A stretch of DNA of 64,000 nt from Pegoplata infirma (taxonomy: Eukaryota > Arthropoda > Insecta > Diptera > Anthomyiidae): assembly GCA_963921195.1 (NCBI GenBank), contig OY992540.1, positions 43,857,890 through 43,921,889 of the forward strand, written 5' to 3'. Below, one piece after another: positions 56,128 to 64,000 of the stretch; within the stretch, counting starts at the first letter, position 1, and each line of letters starts with the position of its first letter. The translations under genes and the position numbers were made by a program. The notes below the pieces were generated by a model that did not search any database, was not told the origin of the DNA, and saw only the letters and a program-made list of their open reading frames with translations.

Positions 56128-56309
56128 TTTTACAGGAATATAAATCAATCTTTGCTTTTCTCACCCGTTCCTCAATATTACGCATGAAACTTAATTTTTA
56201 ATCTAGAAATACTTGAAGTTATTTGGTTCTAACTGACAAGGCGATTTCAGTGCCGTTCAGAGGAATAGGATCTAAAGCAAAAATCTTATTTTTCCTTACA
56301 AACAAGATA

Positions 56310-56826
56310 ACCTAACGCATTTTAAAATATATTAAAAACTGCAGTGGGCCATAAAATACCCAAAGATAAGTTTTCACAACCCTTTGTGTGTTTTGGTCTG
56401 CTAGTAGTGTACTTTCATTTTTAAGTCTTTTTCAAGATACACTCGATGACCTCAAATTTGTGTAATGAATACATTACCACTATATTATAATTCTTTTTCT
56501 TTCAGTGTAAAAATAACTGCAAAATGTTGAACCCTTTGTGTTTTATATATATTTTTTTTTTAAACAATTGTCGGTAGATTTTGTTTTTCAAAACAATTTT
56601 TGAACGACAAACAAGTGTCGCACGTTTTCATGTAAAATGGCATCGGGCGTGTTTAGAGTTCAAATGTTTGACAGAAGCTATTTTTAAAAATATTTACCCA
56701 AATCTTTGCTATACAGAAGACTTTGTTTAAATTTTTTTTTTTTGGCTATACCAGTTTGCAATATTCATTTACTTTCTCTCTCATTTGTCGCATGCCTTAT
56801 TTGTTGCTGTACCTGACCGTCCTTTT
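56310..56826. other. AT-rich spacer
   Basis: No gene, element end or repeat could be supported between the LINE remnant and the DINE-1-like element. Confidence 0.45.
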
Positions 56827-57371
56827 TATACCCTCCAACCACAGTATGGGGGTATACTCACTTTGTCATTCCGTGTGTAACGCATCGAAATATCCGTCTA
56901 GGACCCCATAAAGTATATATATTATTGATCAGTGATCCATTCTAAGACATTCTAGCGATGTCCGTCTGTCCGTCCGTCCGTCCGTCCGTCCGTCTGTGGA
57001 AGACACGATACAGTCCAAAGTAAAACAGCTAGACTCCTGAAATTTGGCACGAATATGTCTTTTGGCATTGGGCTGGTTAAGTTCGAACATGGGCAAAATC
57101 GGATCAGGGGGAAAAAAGTTCCCCTCTTTAGAACTAAACAAACCTCTAAAAAAAAGCCATTTTTTATAGGTTTTTTGTACTTTTGCTTAGCAAACGAAAC
57201 ATTTTTATGTCAAAAGAAGTTCAAAGTCTTGCAGTTGGATCCAGGAACGTTGTCTCCCACCGACGTTACCCCCCCCCCCCAAAAAAAAAAACAAGACGCC
57301 CTTGTTTTTTTTTTTTAACGTGTTGGAGGGTATAAAAGATTCGGCACAGCCGAATTTAACACTCTCACTTG
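56827..57371 (+). mobile_element. DINE-1-like (Helentron-associated) element, plus
   Basis: TATACCCTCCAAC (56827-56839) and GTTGGAGGGTATA (57322-57334) are exact 13-bp subterminal inverted repeats. A (GTCC)n core lies at about 56960-56995. The 3' hairpin TTCGGC-ACA-GCCGAA (57340-57354) is followed by TTTAACACTCTCACTTG. This is the DINE-1 arrangement. A C12-A11 switch at 57269-57291 matches the copy at 30669-31192. The element is non-autonomous. Confidence 0.82.
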
Positions 57372-57959
57372 TTTTTCATCTTATTGTCTGCATTGCTCAG
57401 TTTATGGCAATTCCTATTGATGCCAAATAATGCCTTTATTTTAAGATGCTTAATAAATTTTATTAAGTTTATTTTTAATACCCTACGCTACATTTTAAGT
57501 CAATTTGGTAATGATAAAAGTTTGAAAATTTTAGAACTGAAATAGGGGAAAATCACCTCTGAGTTAAAAGTAAATATATTTATGCAGCAGAAATATTGCT
57601 GAACTGGAAGAAGATTTTGAAAAGGAATCACGAGTGAAGGAATGCATTAAAACCACTCGAATTCATGCATGATTTCAGAGAGCGATGTCACAGTTTAGAG
57701 CACTCTTTGTTAGCACTGATAAAGCAGTGCAATGATTAAGCGCAATAAAGATGCAGTGAAAAAATCACGGATTTTGTAATCCCCAGAAAATCTTTTACGA
57801 AAAAGACAAAAACTTTTAAGACAATACTTTTTTTAACAATTACACGATCCAAAAACTTCAATTTTGGGACAAATATGGGTAGAATAAAAACTGAGAAGAA
57901 CGGAAGGAGTAAATATGTTTTTATTACCATTTTAGTGAGAAAGGCTATCGATCGTAAAA
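57372..57959. other. AT-rich spacer
   Basis: No feature is supported. The minus-strand frame at 57736-58008 has no recognisable product. Confidence 0.4.
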
Positions 57960-58280
57960 CTTGAGGAAAATACGAGCATAGATCGGCAGATATGGCGTTA
58001 GGGGACACCTTTCTCCTCGCAATAAATTTTGAAAACTAGATTAATTATATTTCTTAACCTTAATTAATACTATGTTATCATTATTTATATTATCTTTTTT
58101 TATATCGACGCCCCAAAAATGGCGGGCCGAAAAAAAAACTTTCCTGAAAACTTTGGTTCAAGTGCCAGTGTCATTTACTCAACAAATATACAAAAAAAAA
58201 TGTGTAGTTTTAGTTCTTCGCGATGGAACTTCCCCTAGTCCAATTTTGCTCATATACGAACTTGACCAGCCTATGGACCA
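57960..58280. repeat. DINE-like fragment cut at a CAGGCGCGGATCCAG end
   Basis: GGGGACACCTTTCTCCTCGC, ATATCGACGCCCC and AGTTCTTCGCGATGGAAC have relatives in the copy at 30669-31192 and near 10450 and 32200. It stops at 58279, where CAGGCGCGGATCCAGG looks like the start of a hAT-type element whose other end is not recognised. Confidence 0.55.
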
Positions 58281-58445
58281 GGCGCGGATCCAGGGGGGGG
58301 GGAGAATGGGATTTCTCCCCCCCAAAATGATTTCGAAAGAGAAAAAAAAGGAAAGGAAAAAAAGAAAAAAAGAAAGAGAAGGAAAATAAAAGGGAAAAAG
58401 GAAGGAAAGATAGAAAGAAAATGCTAGAATGTAAAAAATTCTTAG
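58281..58445 (+). repeat. G/C runs and a ~90-bp polypurine tract
   Basis: After G-rich GGATCCAGGGGGGG and a C8 run there is an almost uninterrupted purine stretch (about 58332-58425) made of AAAGAAAGG-type words. All frames on both strands here are low complexity and no gene is called. Confidence 0.75.
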
Positions 58446-58452
58446 GGGATTT

Positions 58453-58489
58453 ATATGTGTGCTGATCATTTACGTCAGCACACATAGCC
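58453..58489. repeat. Perfect short hairpin TATGTGTGCTGA
   Basis: TATGTGTGCTGA is matched by TCAGCACACATA with a loop of about 9 bases. The 3' UTR of the full-length LINE has a similar GTGTTGACG...CGTCAGCA motif (about 38475-38500), so this may be the 3' end of a related LINE. Confidence 0.55.
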
Positions 58490-59330
58490 TTAGGATAAAA
58501 TGTTTCAGAATTAAAGAAATTGCGTATGAAAAACTTAGATAACTTTCCTTATTATTTTTTATAAAAAAATGTTTCAAAATTTTAGACTTTAAAAAATATT
58601 TTCATACTTATTCGAAAAAAATTTTCTCAAATTTTATAAAAAATTTCTTATTACATTTCTATAGGAAAAATCCCTCACCACCTGAAAATGTTTCAGAATC
58701 TGCCACAAATTTTTAGGCAAAAAAAATCTCAGAATCAGATAACATGTCTACAAGAAAAATGTCTCAGAATTTTAGTTTTCTATATGGAAATAAAGTTAAT
58801 TTTAAAACTTCTTGAGAATGATAATTTCTCTATTTGAGAAATGCAAAAAAATTCTAGAATTTAAGTTTTAGAAAAGTGTATCAAAATTTCTTCATAAAAT
58901 GTTTTTGAACTTATAATTTTTAAGTATCTGATAATTTTCTTTTACGAAATATGATCTAATAATATTTTTACGAAAAAGTTCTTAAAATCTGAGAATTACT
59001 TTAAAATATGAGCATTATATTAGAGATTTTTTATAAGAAAGATGCATTAGAATTTGAAAATTTTTTATATATAATGCCTCATAATCTCAGATTATAGAAA
59101 AAGTTTAAAAATCGGAGACATTTTCTATAAGAAAATGTTGAATCTGAGAGTTTTTCTTAAGAAAATACGATCTGAGAATTTAATAACTTTTTTTATATCA
59201 AAGATTTAGAATCTGAACATTCTTCTAAAGGCAAAAATCTCAGCAATGGGTTATTCTTCTATATGAAAACTATTTTATATTTTAGAAAAAACTAATATTA
59301 TGGTTATTTTTTCTTCGAAATATTTCAGAC
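58490..59330. repeat. Degenerate ~33-bp repeat field (TCAGAATCTGAG type)
   Basis: Diverged units such as AAATGTCTCAGAATTTTAG and TTTTCTATAAGAAAAAT repeat across 800 bp with strong indel noise. The TTTTCTATA(A)GAAAA part resembles the core of the satellite at 1-1275, though the second halves differ. Confidence 0.65.
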
Positions 59331-59450
59331 GGACATTCATACAATGCCTTAGAATCGATCAAGGTCCAATAATATATTCATTGTCCTAGACCGATATTTC
59401 GTTTCATTACACTAGGAACGACAAGGTGTAGTAGGAGGGTAGAAAACGTT
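59331..59450 (-). repeat. DINE-1-like fragment
   Basis: CAGACGGACATTC, TTAGAATCGATC, AGACCGATATTTCG and GGAGGGTAGAAAAC match the 5' half of the element at 30669-31192, in the same (minus) orientation. Confidence 0.65.
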
Positions 59451-59929
59451 TGATCATGATTATGTTCGTAGATACTTAAAATTTAAAAAGTAGGATCCTC
59501 TATCAAAAAAAAAAAAACATTCGGAAAAACTCAAAGGTAATAAAAGGTAAAAAGGGGTTAAAAATTATATTTTGGTACTTTTTGTGTCTCCTTTGTTATG
59601 GATCTAGAAGCTTAAAGATAAGAATGTAGGATAATTAAGCAGAAAAAACATTCTAACAAAAGTAATTTTAAGTAAGCTTCGATTCTAAGAACGTAAGGTC
59701 AGGGAACGAAATTGAGAAGTAACATGGAACGAAATGGAATAGAATTTTTTTTTACGGAATTTTTTTTTTACTCAAATTTTGTTTTTTGCTCGATTTCCTT
59801 TTTCACTCAAATTTTTTTTCACTCACACTTTTTTTTTTTTTCTTTTTAGGTTAGTGACAAATTTTTAACATGAAATTTTAATAATTCTAAAAAATCAGGT
59901 AAGTTTAAAATAACTGTTGTAACACATTA
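59451..59929. other. AT-rich spacer
   Basis: T-rich and A-rich runs only; no gene or element end is supported. Confidence 0.4.
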
Positions 59930-60245
59930 AAAAATCTTCTACAAAAATCAGTAAAAAGCCACTACATTTGTTTGTTAAAAAAGGCTTTCACTACATTTTA
60001 CTGTAGAAACAACTGAAAAAAGGTTGTGGTTTTTAACTATTGATTATCAATTATCAATTGAAAAGGAAATTACTACAAAAGGCCGTTAAAACAACATGAG
60101 CCAAAACAACTACAGATAGAGTTAAAACAACTGTTTATCTATATTTGTTTTTACTGCAACTCAAATTGCCTGAAATTTTTTTATAAAAAAACTCTAAAAT
60201 GTTTAAATGATTGATGAAATTTATTTTTTAATTAATAATAGTACA
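59930..60245 (+). mobile_element. Truncated copy of the ~1.07-kb TAGTTG element
   Basis: CACATTAAAAAATCTTCTAC, CAACTGAAAAAAGGTTGTGG and TTGCCTGAAATTTTTTTATA match 24413-24670 in the same orientation, with more divergence. The right part is missing. Confidence 0.65.
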
Positions 60246-60483
60246 TTTTAGATGTATTATTGGCAGGCAATGAAATGGCAATCTTTTGATATAGTTTTCT
60301 GAAATTAAAGAAACAAAATTTATTATTTGGATAATAAATTTTGTTATATGAATAATAAATTTTGTATTATTTTGTGGATCCTCTATACATTTTAACACAG
60401 TTGGATCGAAGCTACACGAACAAGTGGGCGTTGGAGTCCATTCGGATGAGCTTAGGTTGAGCCTGGTTCGAAGATTGTCAGAA

Positions 60484-61180
60484 CAGGGTTCGAAAAAAAA
60501 ACTAACGAACGGTGCGTTAGTGTTCTGTACTGAACTATGCCGATGGAAATACACAAACACATTCCCAACAAGAAATACAGAAACACTAAAAATTATTTTA
60601 AGTGGTTGTGTTCGTGTACGCAAACAGAATACCGAACGTTATGCTTGCGACTTGACGAACACAATTTTTACGATTATGTACTGTGCTATGTACACAAACA
60701 AAATAAAGTACTTTTAGTGTACTGTTTGCGTACTTAGCAGATTTTTTTTAAAATCTTTAAATGGCGATATCTCAAAAACTAAGCAAGATAGAGCAAATCG
60801 GAGCATATTTTTGGTTCTTAGAATCTCCATAATATCGCCGGGCCTCTTCACATGTGTGGACTTCGTTTTGCTCTATCATGCTTAGTTTTCGAGATATCGC
60901 CATTTTAAGTTTAAAACAAAAAATCTGCTAAGTACGGAAACACTACACTAAAAGTACTTTATTTTGTTTGTGATCATTCAAAAACACACAACCACTACGA
61001 TGTAGCGTTTCTTTTTATAGTGCAGTACATTATGGTAAAGTTTGAGTTCGTCAATTCGCAAGCATACCGTTCGGTATTCTGTTTGCGTACACGAACACAA
61101 TTACTAAAAAAAAAATTTTGTGAATGTGTTCTTTGGAAAAACCCGTACGTAATATAACGTACCGTTTTTTTCGAACACTG
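60484..61180. mobile_element. ~697-bp palindromic hAT-like element
   Basis: CAGGGTTCGAAAAAAAA and TTTTTTTCGAACACTG form the ends. Both arms of about 320 bp carry GTTCGTGTACGCAAACAGAA, TACCGAACGTTATGCTTGCG and GGCGATATCTCAAAAACTAAG or their complements. No flanking duplication exists. Compared with the full-length LINE, about 27 bp of target sequence is missing at the junction, so the insertion or a later event deleted DNA. Frames within it are by-products of the palindrome. Confidence 0.85.
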
Positions 61181-61566
61181 GCTGGCAATAAAGTAAGTTG
61201 CTGACTGGTTGTGTTGCAATGTCTTGTCTACAACCGCAATCAATATCTATTCCGGCAGTCAAGCCGCGGTGAAGTCCATGGAGTCAATGTTTCCGAAAAC
61301 AAGATCTGCCCTTAGGTTAAGTTGGATGGGCGTCCGCCAATTTGGCGAATTCCCTTAATTGTTATTTTCCTACTCCCCTCTGATACAAAAATTTTCTTTA
61401 CCTCTTATACCTCCCCGAATCTCAAAGAATCTTTGCCCCAAGCGTTTAAGGCGGCTTCTCGTTAGACCCGGCATACACATAACAAGTGCTTCACTGACTC
61501 CTTCTCCTCCACTTCCTCACAACTTTAACAATGGTCCCTATCAGAAATTCCATTTGCCCAATTAAA

Positions 61567-62264
61567 CACTTAAAAAATTATGTCATTAGCTGTTTGTAGT
61601 TTATTTAAAAAGTTTTATGTTTAGTCGTTTTTAAAAGAAAAAACATTTGTTTGATGTTTAGTTTTTATTAATGACTAATTCTGCCCTTTGTTTCAAAAAT
61701 AACACACTAAAAAATAAAGACTTTCATTAACATTTAATTTTTAAAGTCATTTATTTTTGTTCTGTAAGTAAAAACTACTGATTGTTCTTTAAATTTTTAA
61801 TGATTTGTGTAAGTAATTTTTTTTAAATTGTTGGTATTTTTTAATGAAATATCATTAGTTTTTACCTACACAAGTAGGTTATTTTTTTTTAGAAAACAAT
61901 TATTTATAGAATAGAAATATAAAAACATGTTTGTATCAAGTGACTTTGGCACGATGGGTAGAGTGTCTGGCCAGAATGTAGTTGATTGCGGGATCGATTC
62001 CCCAAAATTTGATTAAAAATTTTTAAAAAAAATATTTCAATAGAAAATTGTAAAAAATAACCTACGAAATCATTAATTTTTAATGTTTTCGTAGGCTATT
62101 TTTTCGGAATTTGTTGGTAAAAATAACAGAACTATCATTAATTTTTAATGTTTTCGTAGGTTATTTTTTTCGAATTTGTTGGTAAAAAAGAATGAAAAAA
62201 TCGTAATTTTTTAATGTTTAATGTTATTTATTTTAGAAAATTTTGTCAACAGTAAAAAATAGTG
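61567..62264 (+). mobile_element. Second copy of the tRNA-like-bearing TIR element
   Basis: It begins CACTTAAAAAATTATGTCAT and matches the reverse complement of 46016-46827 up to AACAGTAAAAAAT, where about 110 bp of the other copy is missing, then ends ATAGTG. The TIR-like CCTACGAAA...TTTCGTAGG blocks and the tRNA-like block are kept. No flanking duplication was recognised. It lies inside LINE D. Confidence 0.82.
61940..62005 (+). ncRNA. tRNA-like block with A and B boxes, second copy
   Basis: TGGCACGATGG (61947-61957) and GGATCGATTCC (61991-62001) are identical to the boxes of the copy at 46385-46450. The sequence between them differs at only one or two bases (GAATGTAG for GAATGCAG), which is better conserved than the flanking AT-rich parts. 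Confidence 0.7.
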
Positions 62265-64000
62265 TCCTGTAAGTACTCCCACTAATAGGCTAACAGTCCT
62301 TTTGCCAAAGGTTAGAAGACTTTTTGTCCTTTTAGGATTTGGCAGCAGCCACATGTTTTGCGATATCCTTCATCCTATTCTCAGATATCCTATCAATTTC
62401 GTTCATCAATTCTACTATAGGAACCGATATGTCAGGTTCTACACGTTCCCCACCGATTCAGAACCATTTCTCGCATATTCATCAGCCAATTCGTTTCCAG
62501 CGACCCCACCATGTCCAGAGACCCAGATTTGCTTGACTGTACGCTGACTGATTCGATGAGGTGATTATGTACAATTCCAAACGATTCCCGATTTTCTAAG
62601 GCCTTCAGAGCGGTAAGACTATCCACGAAAATGTTAATGGCGCAAGGACGAATGTCCGTTGTCGCGGCTTTATCAATTGCAAGTACCTAAGCCTAGAAAA
62701 CACTACACTTCTCCGGAAGTCTCAATGAGGCTTCGATTTCGAGACATTCAGAGTATACTCCCGAACCCGTACCCATTTCTATCTTTGATGCGTCCGTAAA
62801 GATTGAGATCGCGTATTCTTTTATAACATACGTTTCCGCCAAGTCTTTCCTAGTTTGTATTTGGACTTCGAAGGTTCTGTCAAAGTTCGTCTGTGGTGAG
62901 ATATAGTCGGTTCTCTGTTCCAGTTCCGCCCCACCCATGTACTTAATATGATCGAGAGTCTCCAGGAGCGTTGCTTAAAAATTAGTGACTCTCTTAACCT
63001 GACAGTCGACTTTCCTGCTATGATCTAGGCGTAAAAATCCACGGGCATCACTTTCAGGCCGGCCTGGGGTGCTGATCTAATAGCACCAGTGATACCCACA
63101 CACGCCAATCGTTGTACCTTCTGTAGGTTGCAGAGATATCATTTCTTATCCACTGCTCACCACCACACAAGGGCACCATAGGCACCACAGATTCAGTGCA
63201 TAATATTTTGTTTTAGACCCCACCGTTTTCTGAAAGTTCTTCTGCAGGTGTAAAAAGCACAAACAACTTTTTCATCCTTTCCTTTGCATTCCTTTTCCAA
63301 GAAAGCTTTGAGTCCACCCACCAAAATTTTCTGTTCCAAATAATCGGTTCCAAAAGCAACCGATTTTTAAAGCAAGTAGTTTTTTTGAAAAATATAGAAA
63401 ATTTTGTTGTGATTACCATAGAATGTATTCAAGAATCTATTGTAGTAGGAATAGGTTCCAAAAAATTTTCCTGGGCAGGATCTTCCCTTAACTGCCGCAC
63501 GTCTTTAAATGAGATATTCTAGCAGTTTGACGTACCACTCATTTTCGTCCCAGGGCATAGAGATATTCCAGGGAATTCCAAAGCCCATGAGCTTGCAAGA
63601 CTGGAAACTACCTTACAGGTTACAACGTAATTGGAATGTGTTGGTATGCTCTAGAAACTTGCAAGGAAAAAATACATACGGTTTTGTTCCGCTACGAAGA
63701 CTAATCAGAAATGGGCACATGGATGTAAGACCACACGACTTCTCTTAATCAGAAGAGAGAGAGAGCTGATATCGCTTCCAAGAGAAGATATTTCGATGGT
63801 GGTTGCCAGACACTGCCTTATAGGAAAGCACACTGAACGGTTAAATGTCCCGTCAAATTACTTTTGCTGGAGTTCCATGGATGAGGGGGAGTTGCCATTG
63901 CTCGGCACTTTCTGGTCAGAGACTTGCTTTACTGGGATTCACGGAGCCGTACGATCTTTCTGGTTTGTCGGATGTCAAAATTCAATATCTTAGGAGTTTC

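Larger units (their letters stand above)
52108..56309 (-). pseudogene. Old LOA-like LINE copy, split by nested insertions
   Basis: LINE sequence matching 38553-40460 of the full-length copy is present in three blocks: 52108-52386 (C-terminal end), 54924-55737 (RNase H and end of RT) and 56128-56309 (RT). Stops and indels are frequent. Between the first two sits LINE C (52387-54923) with GGTAATTA on both sides. Between the last two sits a hAT MITE with TTTTACAG on both sides. The full-length LINE shows both targets uninterrupted (CCGGTAATTATAG near 38811; CCTTTTACAGGAA near 39862). Confidence 0.85.
61315..63478 (-). pseudogene. LINE D: end of RT, RNase H and C-terminus, decayed
   Basis: On the minus strand it reads DSKLSWKRNAKERMKKLF (about 63310-63255), then GALVWWW and KVQRLACVGITGAIRSAPQA (about 63170-63060). 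RNase H follows: SIFTDASKIEMGTGSGVYSE (about 62810-62750) and VDSLTALKALENRESFG (about 62630-62575). The end is PGLTRSRLKRLGQRFFE (about 61470-61420). GATCTGCCCTTA (61303-61314) and GATCTTCCCTTA (63479-63490) flank it, a 12-bp duplication with one mismatch; the empty site is seen in the full-length LINE near 39145. The 3' end has a CTTAACC tail. An element at 61567-62264 splits it. Confidence 0.8.
60370..64000 (+). pseudogene. LOA-like LINE copy split by two insertions, runs off the window
   Basis: Three LINE blocks in the plus orientation match the full-length copy: 60370-60483 (FNTVGSKLHEQVG-like start of RNase H), 61181-61314 (LAIK and STTAINIYSGSQAAV-like part) and 63479-64000 (RTSLNEIF, FVPGHRDIPGNSKAHELARL-like, TGHCLIGKHTERLNVPSNYF). 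They contain frame changes and are dead. A palindromic element occupies 60484-61180 and LINE D occupies 61315-63478. The right end continues beyond base 64000. Confidence 0.82.

Noticed and set aside
58072..58485. Lys/Glu-rich frame and its antisense Phe/Ser-rich frames
   Set aside because: Low-complexity translation of a polypurine tract.
60424..60717. 97-codon frame
   Set aside because: Starts in LINE remnant and runs into an arm of the palindromic element; a chance join.

Overview
The window reads as AT-rich nuclear DNA of a higher fly (Diptera, probably a calyptrate). The signs are DINE-1-like repeats with a (GTCC)n core and a 3' hairpin, RNase H-bearing non-LTR retrotransposons, hAT transposons with 8-bp target duplications, foldback elements, and one exon-like start with a fly-type translation start context and a splice donor. 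No operons, CRISPR arrays, LTR elements or intact host genes were seen.

The only good candidate for a host gene is one short first coding exon at 7272-7350 (+) with a donor at 7351. If it is real, the rest of the window is its first intron: more than 56 kb of nested transposons.

Layout. 1-1275: satellite of about 29 bp units. 1661-4445: MITEs nested in an inverted repeat. 5957-6118: near-perfect hairpin. 6119-7350: presumed 5' region and exon 1. 7389-9417: TIR elements. 9503-12754: hAT element carrying a foldback element (10725-12522). 15405-21660: a 22-bp repeat field split by a second copy of that foldback element (15923-21485). That copy is itself split by a second, unrelated foldback transposon with a decayed transposase-like gene (16500-19693) and by a TA-flanked element (20035-21001). 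23190-25640: decayed LINE B with an inserted TA element. 25760-31735: MITEs, DINE-1-like element and SINE. 32991-37803: LINE fragment and three palindromes. 38455-43638: a nearly intact LOA/R1-like LINE on the minus strand with a 13-bp target duplication. 45281-49439: 45-bp repeat field with inserted elements. 49443-50774: large palindrome. 52108-56309: old LOA-like copy holding LINE C, a hAT and a hAT MITE. 56827-59450: DINE-1-like copies and another short-unit repeat field. 60370-64000: another LOA-like copy holding a palindromic hAT-like element and LINE D, which is itself split by an element carrying a tRNA-like pol III promoter.

Part of this nesting can be dated inside the window, because a paralogous empty site is present here: the full-length LINE gives empty sites for three later insertions, and foldback copy 10725-12522 gives empty sites for two. 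The least expected items are the two foldback families, the tRNA-like block inside a TIR element, and the decayed transposase-like protein with a HARWMAK motif.
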